NCBI GenBank assembly: GCA_023079485.1
Contig: CM041115.1
Coordinates: 26,723,505-26,787,504, forward strand
Reading direction: 5' to 3'
DNA length: 64,000 nucleotides
DNA from: Archilochus colubris
Lineage: Eukaryota > Chordata > Aves > Apodiformes > Trochilidae
Of the stretch, positions 13,501 to 26,875 are shown one piece after another (position 1 is the first letter of the stretch; each line of letters opens with the position of its first letter). Made by a program: the position numbers and the translations under genes. The notes beneath the pieces are model-generated. The model was given only the letters and a program-made list of their open reading frames with translations. It searched no databases and was not told the DNA's origin.

Positions 13501-15370
13501 TTTCATTCAAAAAGACTTCTAATATACACCTGTGTCACAATTTGGAGCTGCTGTGACCTCTTTCACCAAACAGGCATGTTGTATTTAATCTCTTTGTAAA
13601 AATAAAATAATGCTGCTAGTAACTCAGATTTAAGCTTTTTCATACTTACTTAACCTGGCTATGCAACAGCTGCTATATATGTATTTCAATCATTATGAGT
13701 CTGAATTATGGTTACACTGGTGAAACAGAGTAGGTCAACAACATAACAATTAAAAAAAAACATGTAGCCAAAAGGATCTCTCTGTATGTAAACAATTAAA
13801 AAGCATGAAAGTTACATCAACTCACATCTATACTTAAATCAAATGGAAAATCTTCCCATTTTTTTCTTTATTCAGCTTGAAGAAACCGTTGGCATATGAA
13901 CTGGCCCTCACTTTTCTTTACATGGTATGCGTATACAAAGTAATTCACTACTAACCCTTTATTTAAAAATGCCCACATCAGAACCCATAATGCATAATGA
14001 CATGAAAGCTATTTTTGTATAAAATAGATTCAGAATCATAATCCTTGCATTTTCACCAATTCCTTTCCTGAAAATCCTTCCCATTCAAAGCTTCCCATGA
14101 AAGAGGAAGCAAAACCTTGATGCAACACACAAAGTAAGGAGTTCCCATAGACAGTTGTACATAATCACTCCTTTAAAATTGGCAATACAGTAGGTGTATT
14201 TTTGGTGCAGCCTGATTTCATACAGTTGACTTAGATTAAAAGCATGACAGGAAAAACCCAACAACTTAGTATACGAAATTATCCCAAACCAGTATTTCTT
14301 ATTAAAGATTTCAGATCCTCAGACAAAGTTTTATCATGCCTTCAAATGGATATAAATGTGAACATATAACTCTGCCTTGAAGGAGCTGAAATACCTTATT
14401 GAATATTTCCCGGGAAGATGACCCACAGTAGCTTTTTTTTAAGCTAAGCAACTTTTGTTTTCCTAGGAAAGCCACACATGCCTGCTTTTGTTCACCTCTA
14501 AAGTCTTCACTTACCTGCAAAAACCTGAAGTTTAAAAAGATTAAGTACAACAACAAGCACCACTAAGTATGACAACTTTTATTTAATAAGTTCAGAGAAG
14601 CAGTAGGTTAAGAATTTCTCATTTGAAATGGATACTACCCTTTTTTTGGTTACCAGTCATATCCACCAAATTTAAGCAGGCAGGATCCACAAAGGTGCTT
14701 GTTTTCTGTAAATACACACTAAAGAAAAGATTTGTATTTTATAAACTGATTTTTCACTTGATCCCTTTATATTTATACCCTTCTATCTCTCTAACCCTAA
14801 ACTAATCTCATGATGAGTTTAACTGACACTGACTGACTGCCAGACAGCTTTACTCCAGACAGCTCTGTATAAATAAACACAGAAGAAGAAATAATACAGA
14901 ATTGTTAGTGTAATGTATTCCCTAGTCTTTGAAAATATTTTCTACATGCTTATTGTATTGCATGTATAGACAACACACTTGCTTATCAGTTCTAAGTCTA
15001 TCTAAGTATATACAGAACATGTGTTTAGTGGTTTCATTTCAAATAAGCACAATACAATACAGTTCTGTTCATATAGGCTACACAAGATATCAGTGAAATG
15101 CATGAGTAATTTTCCAGTTTAGGATCAGTGAAAATTACCCAAAGTCATCAGTTCAGACATTACAGTAAAAGCTGTTCAGTATATTCAAGCAAATAGATTT
15201 TTTAAGAACACTTAACTCTGAATCTCATGATACCAACACTATTTTTCTGAAGCTGTCAGATCCTTCAGAGTTACAGTAAGCACATCAACCCCCCCAGGCC
15301 CTATCCAATAGCTGTGGAGAGCTGCCTCAATAGACCTGAGAGCTAGCAAAAAACCAGGGCCCCATGATAA

Positions 15371-15455
15371 AAAGCAAAGCTGGCCAGAAACAGCAGCAAG
15401 GCAAGGCCTGCTGCCAGAAAAACAAAGATGAGGCAAGGCTCATTGCCAGAAGAGA
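15371..15455. repeat. Decayed tandem repeat, three units of about 30 bp
   Basis: Units resemble a purine-rich G-C-A-A-R-G core followed by a GCCAGAA core. The second and third are nearly alike (aggcaaggcctgctgccaga at 15399, aggcaaggctcattgccaga at 15431), and the first (near 15371) is more diverged. No coding or mobile-element signature is attached. Confidence 0.4.
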
Positions 15456-16345
15456 TAGTAAGTAATTTGGAGGACACCTGCTCTGAACATAGAGAGCATG
15501 TATTCTATCAACTCTTGGTTTTCCCAGAATGTTCTATTATGGGGAAAGTGGATCTAGCAATACCATGGTCTCTGTTTATTGTATCTTGCTTTTAAAAACA
15601 TAATCCACCTTATCGTGATGCCATGTTTACTCTGCACCACAAAAGAGTGCTGCTGATGAATAAAGTCAGACATGTATTGCCACCAAGTTTATGTCCTGCC
15701 TGGCCTCAACTTTTTTCTTTCTTCTTATTTTTTCCTCACTGCGTTTGCAAGAATTAAAAAAGATGACCACTAAGCCAGCTGCACGATCTATCACATTTCT
15801 ATATGAAATGCAACAATGTGTTGCTTCCAGAAGCACCATGTATTGCAGTGACCATTCTAAAGTGTTTTCTCAAGGACTGCAGACCACTAACCCAAGTATA
15901 GAAGTACATTTGGTTTTATATTAAAACTTGCAGGTATATTCTTTGCTAATCGCTGCCTCAGCAATGGAAATTGCAAAATCTACAGCTACAAGGCTGTAGC
16001 AAGCTACAGCAAATGATATTCTCTATATTTTTGGGACAATTTATGAGTACTTGCATTCTTATGTATATCTGTCTACTGTATTTTCCATAGTTTGCAAATG
16101 GCTTTTAAATATCTCTTAGTTTGCTTACAAATGGTTATAAATATGTGTAGTGAGAACAATCAGCACTATAGTCTCATGCTATATCACACAGGCAAACTTT
16201 TCAACTACTTTCACTATTGCCAAAAAGATTTATGGTGACTGCATACTCACAGCATCAACATGCTGATGAATTCCTACAATATAGAAGTCTGCTTGCTTAA
16301 AACAAAGGATCAAGCTATTGATAAGTCTTTGAAACCCTTTCCTTC

Positions 16346-16382
16346 TAGGGCAATGATGCTGGTGAAGGATCTAGAGCACAAA
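16346..16382 (+). mobile_element. Tiny plus-strand CR1 reverse-transcriptase fragment
   Basis: The plus-strand frame reads RAMMLVKDLEHKS, a match to the CR1 ORF2 block usually read as [13 protein letters not shown]. It is abruptly followed at 16381 by the tail of a minus-strand CR1, so two CR1 pieces face each other. The fragment is short, so the call relies on this protein block. Confidence 0.45.
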
Positions 16383-16600
16383 TCACAGAATCACAGAATG
16401 TTAAGGGGTTCGAACGGATGTCTGGAGATGATCTATTCCAACCCCTCTGCCACAGCTGGTTCACCTACAGTAGCTGCACAGGATGGGTTCCCAGCAGGTT
16501 CTTGAATGTCTCCAGAGAAGGAGACTGACACTTCTCTGGGAAGCCTGTTCCTGTGCTCTGTTACCCTTTAAAAGAGCCCTTTAAAGAAGCTCTTTTGTTA
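16381..16600 (-). mobile_element. CR1 LINE 3' end fragment
   Basis: It begins aatcacagaatcacagaatg, followed by a ggagatgatctattccaacc block and degraded antisense ORF2 C-terminus (gtctccagagaaggagac, then aagcctgttcc). The minus-orientation CR1 lies in CHSY3 intron 2, directly abutting the plus-strand CR1 fragment. Confidence 0.75.
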
Positions 16601-19600
16601 TGTTTCCATGGTATTTCCCTAATCTCATCAAAACATGATTTTATCATCATATTATTCTACCTCCTCATGCTTTTATCTGGTTTGAGGTGAGGATTCCTCA
16701 CATATGAAACACTGTAAGAAAAAAAACCAACAATTTTCTGCAAGTTGAATTTTCTTTTCAGGTAACAGATGGTTAAGAGCAACTGAAGGTATGATAACAA
16801 TACAGCAATCATTATTATTGTAGCACAAATGTCAGTTGAAGCACAACAATCTTGTAGATTATATGCACAATTCACAGAACTGTTTTTAATACCCTAATCC
16901 ACAAACACAAAATAACACAACCTATTCTGCAAAAATTTCTTTTGTGTTCTGTAGTGTTCTTCAGACATACTATGCCTGTTTTCACTATGCTTGTTTTCAT
17001 ACTAAAGCAAAATATTTTCACACTAAAGTAATACATACTAAAGCTGTTACATTTATTTTCCAAATATTTCCACTGTTAATACAAAAAAGAAAAAAAAAAG
17101 TGGTATTAATACCAAAAAAAATGGTGATACAGGTCTGGAATTCATATGCAGCAATGAATGGAGGGAAGGAATGAGTGCACGAAAAGTTGAGAAGAGGAAT
17201 TAGGTTCAAGAGAAGGGGAATGAAATGCAAGAGGACAACAGCAATTCATGAAGCTGGAAATATGAGCTCACTCCAAGAAAATGGAGTAAGCTGTAAAAAA
17301 AAAGCAAAATCTTCTTGATTTTTCTAGATTAGGTGACAGGTGTTGTGTTTGTAGAATATAGCTGGATCTGGTACCTATTTCTTTCTAAACTTTGCATTTG
17401 TCTTTCAAGACAAATTTGAATAGCAAAATGTCCTATATTTAGATGTTCTTAGTGTATAGAACCTATAGAATTTCTAAACATAGAAGCAATATAATATCTG
17501 TGCATATAAAAAGTTATATTTAAACAGTTAGAATAACTTTCTTTCATATATATTTCTAAGATGTTATTGTAAGAAACACAAACTGATTATTGTTCTATTC
17601 TCCCAAAGAAAACAATACTTTTTCTTCAACCTTCTTAGCATATTAACATTTGTAGAAGAATCTGTGAATCACAGCCCGTAAATGCTATTAGCAGTACAGA
17701 CTAGAATTAAAAAAAATGCGATAAGCAGAGAAATAACTAGATTATGGAAAATTTTAAGATACTTGCAGTTTTGGTTATTTTTCTTTGCCAAGGCAATACT
17801 GAAAGAAATAACAGAATCAGAAAGTTTTACCAAGTACTTTTGATCTTTAGAAATTTCTAGCTTTTAAAGCCCAAAGAAAATCAAGAAGACCGAATTTGAA
17901 AATTGCTCTAATGACATGTAACAAGGGTTAGCAGTATTACCTATAAAAGCTTTTGCTACTTTTAGCATAACCCTCTAACTGCTACTTCAATAGTACATAG
18001 ATTTTAGTTCCCTTTAAAATATAGCACTATCAGCATCAAGTCTTACAATATATAATTTCAGAAGAAAGATGTCAAAATTTGATTTGCTAGCAACTGTGAG
18101 CTGATTGTAGTTAGGCATTTCATCACTAAAGTAAGAGTTTTGCCCCTGTTGCCTCAATATCATAAAGAAAAAGTTAGAAAGGTATGTGTTACTGTTCTGA
18201 AAGAGATTTTTCTGCATTCTCAACCATAGAACTAATAGAAAAATCAAACTGTCTCTTCTTTGAATTTTGTCTTAAGATTGGATTGACATAGAAGGACATT
18301 TCTGATTTTTTCTGTCTTTAATTGGATACACATGGATATTATGAATCTTCAGGAAATACATAATTTCTTAATCTTTTAGAAGTGTAATCAAAATGAGTAT
18401 ATGTTAAAACAAAATATAGCTTTAGACATTGTGAATAAAACCTGCTCCTTTTTCTCCATCATCTGTGCCTCAATTAAAGGCCCTCCCTTTAAAGGAAAAC
18501 CTATTGGAAAAGCATGAAAAAAAACCTATTGGAAAGGCGTATAAAAGTAAAATGAAAGAATTCATACACATAAAGTATTTTGCATATTTTAGAAAGATCT
18601 GTTGCATCACTATATAAAATTGTGCATGTAATATAGTTCTTATATAACTTCTTCGCATGATTAGTGAAAGAATACCTACAGGAAATTTGAATTTCCCTAC
18701 AAGGCCATAGTTTCTTAATACTCTAAACAATCACTTGAAATAACATCAGACACAAGACTGCCTAACTAAAATGCGTGTACAATGGTGACAACCAATTTTC
18801 TTTCAGATCTGTCATCTGTACAGACAAGCAAACACCAGTTTCTTGCTTTCAGATGTATTTCAACTGGCCTTTTTTCCTCTTCATGTGCTATGGAAACCAA
18901 TTTAAAACTCCTCAGATAAAATTAAGGCAGCATGAAAATCTTGCAGTTTAAGGGGAAATGACTTCCCTATTTTCTGCACTGGTTTTGAGAAAGGAATGAC
19001 AGGGACCACAGCACCAGTGGCCATAATACAGGGATTGCAATTAGCTAAATTCAGGATATGGAGTCTAATATCAGGCTACTTAGGTCTACATGTTTAAGAG
19101 TATGCAACTGATTTACCTACAAGTACATTTTATAATTCTTTGGCTTTGACTTGACTCCTAAAAATAGAGGTGAAGAACATTTAAGATTCTGGTAATTTAA
19201 AATGAGAACAGATTGGAGGAATTAAACAAGTAAGGACTTTAAAAAAAAGTGTCAAGGACAAAAAAATTAGAGCATTAAGAGGCAACAAGGCAGTACAAAA
19301 ATGCTTAGCCAGATTAATATTTACTGCATATTACGTAAAGACATCTGAATAATATAAACCCATAGATCTTAGAGCAAAGAAGATTTTAAAGTCTTAAGCT
19401 TATATATAACAGCCTTCACAAAAAGGAAGAGCAAATTAAACAGCCTCACTATCACTGTAATGATACGAAAATACTGTCACATTATTCAGCTTATTTCCAA
19501 GAGAGATTTCAAAACTGATGGCAAAACTAGTATTCTTGGTTTGCCTGATTCATAAACAGAAGAGTATTTAGGGCAACATCTGCCTGAATCTACCACCAAA

Positions 19601-21957
19601 TGCTCTCTCTAGCAACAGTTTGTAAATAAATCTTCTTGGGTTTAAAAACTAAGCTAACTGATCTCTCCATCTAACTTCCATTCATGTCAGTGTCCTATAA
19701 ACACAAAGGCATAAATCTACTCTGAAACGCATTACAAAATACCTATTTTTGAGAGACTGTAGAAATAAATGAATAAATGCTGGGTTTCCCCCCCAGTGTT
19801 TCCTTCACTTTACTGCTGTGGTTGCTTTTCATTCCCATTAAAAATAGTCATTAGTTTGACTGTTTAATCCAGATTTGCTGCCAAGGGACATAGTCTTTAT
19901 GTAATTGGACACTTTACTGCATTGATTAGATTTCAGACTCTAAAAGACTGGGTTATATCCTAATCTTTTCACCTTCTTAACCTTTTTGCCTTTCCACACA
20001 ACCCAAGTTTAGTAAAGGTGTTTGTAGCAATATAGCTAATGCTGTAAGAAAGCACAAAGAGCTACTGATCTTATGGTAGTATCACTAGGCACCAGAGATT
20101 CAGATTCCTCTCAAAGGGAAAAAAATACAAAAGACTCTCCTACATTGTTCCTTTTCCAGTGACAATAGCTCCCAGAATCCTAAAGGTACAAATGTACATA
20201 TAGGAGCTTTCAATTGCAGTACATTAGCCATAAAATTACAACATATTCTATATATAGCATCACTGTAAGGAGAACCAGGTCAATTCTGTGCTGCTTTTGT
20301 TTCTGGTTTTTTTTTTACTCAGTCTCATATCCATGCATAATCAGATCCACCTTGCTGTCAAATACACATGATGAACATTATACCCACCACCTATGGAAAA
20401 ATAAATTATTTTACAGGCAGGCGATCTAAGCCAACAGAATTTTCATAAACACAGAAACCACAGAACGTTTGTGGCATATAGAGTTCCCCTAGAAAATTCC
20501 TTATGCAACAGACAAGTATCAGTTTATCCTAGATGTTTTTCACTTCTCTGCTCTCAGGTACTAAGTAATTGGTTTTGGACCAAGGAGTGCAAATTTGCAT
20601 GGATCACTGAAGTGGCTTAAAGAGCATGTGACATCCTCCCACCATACACACTATGTATTCATGACACCAAATACCAACTGTATATCACAGGATACAAACC
20701 ACTTAGTTACACTCCCATAATCCTACAATTATTCTGTTTTTGCAAGCGGCTGCCACTCATAGCTCTACTCTGCTATTTCATTGACCTTGGCAGTCAGCTC
20801 TGCAGGAATGACCAGCAGCTGCTGGGTCTCAGATCAGGGCAGACACCAATGCACGCTGGGGATGCCAGCACTGCCTGTTTCAGTATACTCCCTACAGGCT
20901 CCTCAGCCAAAAAACAGTCAGGATATAGAAATTTCAATTATAGAAATGAACTAAAATAACAAACAAGAGAAAAATGAGGTCTCATTCTGCTTTATATTTA
21001 GATTTGGAGTGTTGTGTCAAGATGTTAGGTTGTATCAAGAGGTACCTTCAATCTCCTGTGACCATGTTCTGGGTGTCTAGTGTGTTGGTGGGAGGGGGCT
21101 GCACAGTGCCATGTGCCCATCATGCTCATGTACAGCCTTTCCCAACCACCTCCATGAAGACACCATCCAGGACACAACCAAGCCCATTGGCCATGTCAGC
21201 GGTGCCTCTGCCAAAATATTGTTAAAGAAAGGCAAAAAACACTGGATGAAGAGAAAGGGAACAAAAAGAGTTGAAAAGCAGCAGAGAGAGTATCAAGGTC
21301 AGAGGAGCTGCCATGTTAACTATCAAAAAATTAAACTCATTTTGCCCTTGCTGAGTTTGCTTTGCCTGTGTTGGCTTCAGGTTAATCAGACTAGCACAGG
21401 AATTCATCATGGAAGCAGGAACTAAGTGATCTTGTGAAATTTCCATTTCCAACCTGTAGACAACTCCACTCCTCAAAATACCTGCACTCTTTCATCTATA
21501 GACACTGGGCTAGGCATAGAGAGCAGTCACACTTCTTGTGCCTGCTGCTACTCGGTTTCACACAGCTGAGAAGTGTGTAAGAGCAGACTTAGTACTACTC
21601 TCAAGCCACTGAAGATGCAGAATTTTAAAAAGTATGTTGGGCAATCTGTAACTAAATGGTCCTAAACACTATCTGCAAATTCATAGCCATCTCTCCTAGA
21701 ATGTCAATACACAGTGCAGACAAATATATCAGCTCTCAGAGAGTGACAGCTACTATTAAAAATACTTCTTTGTCTTCAGAAAATATAATTACTTATAAAA
21801 CAAAGAAAAAACCCCACCCCAAAACTCAACCCACCCACCTTATGCTGAAGACCCTGTCTATTATGTAAACTAACAACTGTAAAATATTGCAGTATTCAAT
21901 CCAGAACATCTGTAAAATCCTCTCACATAAAAGTGGAAGGACTTATAATTACACATA

Positions 21958-21995
21958 AAAAAACCAACCAACCAACCAACCAACAAAAAAAAACC
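21958..21995. repeat. CCAA-type simple repeat
   Basis: About six copies of ccaa flanked by A-runs. A microsatellite in CHSY3 intron 2. Confidence 0.8.
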
Positions 21996-22663
21996 CACCC
22001 AAACCTATTTACTTGATTAATATATATGGATTTGCTGGCCTGGCATGTTTATGTTGACAGACAACATCTGTCATGTTACAATCTGAGCTATTATTTTATA
22101 TATTAACTGCGAGGAAAAATTAGCCACTACTCATAGATGTCACACGAGGAGAGATATTACATAAATTAGTCACTCTGGGGATTTTTCTCAATTCTCATCA
22201 GTTGCCTTTCCTATCCTGAGCCTACTCTATCTATTCCCAATTTCAGATTACTACTTGATTATTTGCATTGTTATTTCTACATGGATGGATTCTATCTCTA
22301 ATACATGTATTATCAGATTTTCCTTTATTAGGACAAGTATCTGACAAGCCTTTTTTTTTTTCTTCCATTGATTTATACTCATTAAACTTTTTTATTCTTT
22401 ATATGTAGACTCTATATTTTCCTTTCCGGTTAACAATACAGATATAATGAAAATAGGAATATCAGGGAACGGGAAAGAAAAAAGGAAAGAGTGCTTCAGT
22501 TTGAAATTGTTATCGAAAACACCAGTCATGTTCCACCCTCACCCCTAACCAATCATATGCCAGAATACTGCACTGAAAGGAACTGTAGCCATGAAACTGT
22601 GAGACAATATGACTTGCTTTCAGCATTATACTTAAGTTTCTGTTTTCAGGTCCCAATTCTACC

Positions 22664-22968
22664 ATGAAAAGTGAGGTGGGTGTTGGCCTCCTCTCCCCAG
22701 TGACTAATGACAGGACAAGAGGTATGGGGTTCAAGTTGCACCAGGGGAAGCTCAGATTAGATATCAGGAAAAAAATTTTCACTGAAAGAGTGGTGAAGCA
22801 TTGGAACAGGCTGCCTAGGGAGGTGCTGGATTCACCATCCCTGGAGGTATTATAAAAACAGGTGGGTGTGCTGTTTCGGGAGATGATTTAGTGGTTTAGG
22901 TGGTATAGGATGGATAGTTGCACTCAATGATCTTGAAGATCCTTTCCAACCACTATGATTCTATAAAC
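22664..22968 (+). mobile_element. CR1 LINE 3' end fragment, plus strand
   Basis: The plus-strand frame encodes the CR1 ORF2 C-terminus, with the blocks [33 protein letters not shown] and [13 protein letters not shown], before a stop. A short 3' UTR ends ...ctttccaaccactatgattc. It is 5'-truncated and about 300 bp long. Confidence 0.85.
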
Positions 22969-24558
22969 ACATATTTTTACTCTATCCCTCTTATGATTTG
23001 TGCCTGGAGCCAAAACTTCCTGACATTCAACCTCAAAAGAAATTAGAAGCATAGTGATTTTACCTATTATCAGTTTCCTTCCCTTCCCCATATTTCTCCC
23101 CGACATGACAAACCAGAAAACCAAAACCAAAATAAAAGGCATTCTGTCAAAGAAGGATCACAACGCCACTATTTGATACAGACCAAGCAGGCATCATGTC
23201 CCCCTAAGGATTTGGAAATGGCCTTGTACAGACAGGGGCCAAACACATCAGTTTAAGATTCAGCTGTCAATGTACCTCGCAACTTACAAGTCTGGTTAAG
23301 AACCACTAGTCCTACATTGATAGCTATCTGCACAATAAATGCCTTCCTTCCTCTACCAGTGCAATGGGTGTATTATTTTACACTTGAATTTAAGCCATTT
23401 ATTGAAACAGTCTCTAAAAGACCTTCTGTGAAGTAAAGGGTTTTAATTTTACCTCCCAGATTTCTACCTATTTAGCATCAACTACTTAAAATTTGCTTTA
23501 ATTCATCTATTTACATGCACTTCAGCCTACCAAACCTGTTTTAAACTCTTCCCCAAGGCCACTCACAAAAATATTGATCCACAAAATGAATTATGTTTCC
23601 TGTATTTTTTGTCTTTCACTGGACCATTTAAAAGGCAGTGCCACAAGGGCAAGTATGCATTAATATTAAAGAACCTGTCAGAAGAACCAAAACCACATTC
23701 ATCATATTAACTATCATCCTTTATCCTTTATGGCAGTTGCACATTTCATCTATTTTCATCTAAAAAGATAGTCTTGCCACTAACCAGAATATCTGCAGAG
23801 AAGTAAGCCTGAATTTTAGTTATGGCACAGCAAACAAACTTCTTGGGTATGGCAGCACACCTTTATTATTGTAGATAATGCTATTGTTGCATGAAGTAAT
23901 TTTTCCTGAAATTATTTCAGCATGAGATGATTTGTTACACTGCGGGAATCCTTAATATCTTTTAATACCATTTTACACTAAAAAGAACACTGTTAAATGT
24001 GTATCATAAAACACAGACAGTATTACAAATTTAATTTAATTTACAGAAAACTAAACCTATTTCTGTGTTGCCAATAACGAACTCCTAAAATACATAGGAG
24101 AAATTAAGAAAGTACAGGCAATTCTTATTCAAATATCACAATGTATTTTAAGAACTTGCAATGCAGAGCAAACAGATATGCCACGCGCCTATTCAAAACC
24201 AAGTTCTTAAAAAGATTCAGCCTAAACTGGCAAGTCAAGTACAGCAGCACCTGGCCAAGGATGCATATGTAGAAAAACTCAAGGTAATGCTTTAGCAACT
24301 TAAAGCACAACAATACTTACAACATGTCTGCATTAGTTATCACTGTTGAAAACTAAAAGACACAAGTAGAAATTAACATACTTGCAGCAACATGAACGTG
24401 AAGTTCATGTTTCTCTTTATTCCTTGCAATCTGAAGTTTACATTCTGATGCATGCATTAAAACATAATTATGGTAGAAAGATATAGTGGACATAACTACT
24501 TCTGTTGCAAGATGTGAAACTCTGTAAACAGTGGGCTGTAATTTACACTGTCACTTAC

Positions 24559-24842
24559 CTCATAGGACCAAACACACTGAGTTCCTCCAAACCTTCTGAC
24601 ACACCTGCCCACCTCCACATCCTCATGAGTGGTGTACATTTCTTGAAGACATTCACTTATATGTGGCACCATCCTCCTGAGAACCTCCCGACTGAAGATC
24701 ATTCCTGGCCCTCCCATGCAGAAATTTTCTCCGGGCTCCAGTCCGAGTTTTCCAAGTTCCTCAACATTACCCAGACCAGTCTGTCCCAAATACAGAGGTT
24801 TACTGCTGTTCAGTGAGCGAAGGAACTCCTCCAATTTTTCAC
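24559..24842 (-). CDS. CHSY3: CHSY3 coding exon 2: middle of the beta3-glycosyltransferase (fringe-like) domain
   Basis: This 284-nt exon is bounded by a minus-strand tttttcag acceptor just above 24842 and a GAG|GTAAGT donor (24553-24558). It enters with two bases completing the split glycine codon left by exon 1 and ends in phase 0, matching exon 3. It encodes about residues 236-330. Visible family signatures are KLEEFLRSLNSSKPLYLG, GENFCMGGPGMIFSREVL and HEDVEVGRCVRRFGG. The latter two belong to the N-terminal glucuronyltransferase half of chondroitin synthases. There are no stops or frameshifts. The surrounding antisense ORF on the plus strand is a shadow. Confidence 0.96.
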
Positions 24843-26168
24843 CTGAAAAAGAGAAAAGATGACTGCTAGTTGTCTGCCCAGTCTAGCAGCTCTTTTTTTG
24901 TACCTCAAGTTTTTTAAAATGTAATAGGTACCCAAGACCATCATGGAAAATTACTTCCTAAGAATTATCCTATACCTAAATGAAAATATCTTGGGCTGAG
25001 TTTAGCTTTCACAGGATTTTTTTTAATTACTTACCATTAGGATGACACATTCAGTCAAAGCCAGAAGATGATCAAAACTCAATTTGACCAGTAAACCCTG
25101 TTCTATTCGACTGATACTGATGCAAAGCACTCCATTGTTTTTTTTTTTTTAAACACTAAAGAAGGGCCACTTGCCAATATAGTTCCAGGCTAGGGAGACA
25201 GGGAAGGGGAAACACCAGATATTATATTAGGATTAATTTTTTTTAAAGACCAGAGTAAATCTAAATATACCCTGATAAATACATTTTATTACAGAGTAAT
25301 TGTTGGAACGAGACAAGACTCAGGTTCCTATTCAAAGTTTTTTCCAGTGCTACAATGTCTACACACCGGCAAGCAAGAACAACTCAAACAAAATGAAGTG
25401 ACAGATACGGGAGTATACAGGGAACTTTTAATACCATAAGAGACCACACTCACAACCTTGGTTTATAATTAAAACTTCAATTTCTCTTGCTTTTATAAGA
25501 GCAGGACACCCTAAGAGTAACAAAAACAACAAGCGCAGACCAAAAGTAAGGGGGCTCCAGAACTTAACTTTCTAATGGTGCCACAAAACTCACAGCGAAA
25601 TAGGGCCAGTACTTTCAGAGGTACACCCTGCAAAGAAGCGGGGTAGACTTCACAGGCCTCTACGTCTGTTCAGCCGAAGCGTAAGTAGACCACTAGAGTA
25701 GAGACCACGTAAGTAGAGAGCTTTTTGCTAGTGCTGAAAACATAATTTCCGACGAGCACCGAACCTAAGACCTCAGACTGAGCAGCAGCCGCAGCAGCGG
25801 GTATCGGGCCGGAGTAGCCCGCAGCTATCCACGCCGCGCCTGCCCACTGCGGGCGCAGAGGTGGCGGAACGATGCGGGACTGCCCCCCGCAGGCTGAACA
25901 GCCAAGCGCGGCGGGAAGCGGTGCGAGCACCACTCCGCCTCTCCGCTGTCTCCGGCGAGATCCTCTCCGCCGGCCCGCAGCAGGTCCGCGCCGCAAAAGA
26001 GCGGAAGCCGCAGCACTGAGATCCCACCCCCACACCCGCAGCTCTCCGAACCCGCTGCGGTCCGGCCACCCTAGAGGCGGCCTAGCATTGCAGGAGCACC
26101 ATGATGTTCCCACTGGGAGCTCAGCGCCGGGATAGCAGCCTATACCCCTCTGCGTGCGCCGGTGTCAC
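24843..26168 (-). other. CHSY3: CHSY3 intron 1
   Basis: A 1.3-kb GT-AG intron. Its 5' part (up to about 25650) is CpG-island sequence and the rest is AT-rich unique DNA. No repeat or additional exon was recognised. Confidence 0.85.
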
Positions 26169-26874
26169 CTTTAATGTAGACGTCGTCGTCCGCTCGCATG
26201 AACCACTCGTATTTGTCGAGGTAGTGGTCATGCATGTACTTGATCATCATGAAGGACTTCTTCTGTGGTGGGTAAGAGTCGTCCACGCCGGGCAGGGCAA
26301 CGACGGGCAGCGGAGGAAACCCGGGGGGCGCGGCGGATCCCTGGCTGGAGAAGAACTCAACGCGGCCCGGTACCGACTGTACCCACGTCCGCTGTGCAGC
26401 TACCGCTCGGCTGGCCAGGTACTTCTGGGCGGTCATCACGCCCACATAGAGGAAGTTGCGGAGCTTGACGCAGCCCGGGGCGTCTTCCCAGTCCCCGCTC
26501 CCGTTGTAGCTGCCCCTGGGTCGGCTGCTCCGCTTCTCGCCACTATCCTCTTCTTCTGGCTCCCCTTCCCGGCCGCCTGCAGGGCTGGAGACTGTGCCCT
26601 CCGCCGCCGTCAGCTCCCAAGGACTGCTCCTGAAACTCGTGCCTCCAAGCACCGCTGCTGCCTGCGGAGGCGCCTGCTGCCCGCCCGGTACTGCCGCGCC
26701 GCTGGCCGCCTTCGGTCCTACCGAGCGGTCGTGGTAGGAACAGAGGCGAGCGCCGCGCGTCTTCTGTTCGCTCAGCTCAGTCACTTTGGGGGCCATGAGC
26801 CAGGAGGCAGCGGTGAATCCCAATATCAGCCCCACCACCACGTTCAGCCAGGGTCTCCGGTACCGCGCTGCCAT
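26169..26874 (-). CDS. CHSY3: CHSY3 coding exon 1: cytoplasmic tail, membrane anchor, stem and start of catalytic domain
   Basis: This exon encodes residues 1-235 plus the first base of codon 236. The start ATG (26872-26874) has G at -3 and G at +4, a strong context, and begins MAARYRRPW. A type II signal anchor NVVVGLILGFTAASWLMA spans about residues 10-28. A variable Pro/Gly/Ala/Glu-rich stem runs to about residue 140, and the catalytic fold starts at NFLYVGVMTAQKYL. The metal-binding DDD of RADDDVYIK sits at about 229-231, just before the donor AAAG|GTGACA. The total of 849 aa is slightly shorter than the human protein (882 aa as I recall), and the difference falls in the stem. The exon lies inside a CpG island, so several long antisense frames here are artefacts. 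Confidence 0.95.
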
Positions 26875-26875
26875 G

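Larger units (their letters stand above)
9469..24558 (-). other. CHSY3: CHSY3 intron 2 (15 kb)
   Basis: A GT-AG intron made mostly of AT-rich unique sequence. Recognised contents are CR1 fragments at about 10425, 16346-16600 and 22664, a small decayed tandem repeat at 15371-15455 and a CCAA-type simple repeat near 21958. I found no other exon that I could support. The many short frames in this stretch lack family signatures and are treated as noise. Confidence 0.8.

Noticed and set aside
21000..21240. Possible processed pseudogene in CHSY3 intron 2
   Set aside because: Short protein-like stretches appear on both strands, but none matches a family I can name, and there is no poly-A tail or repeat boundary.
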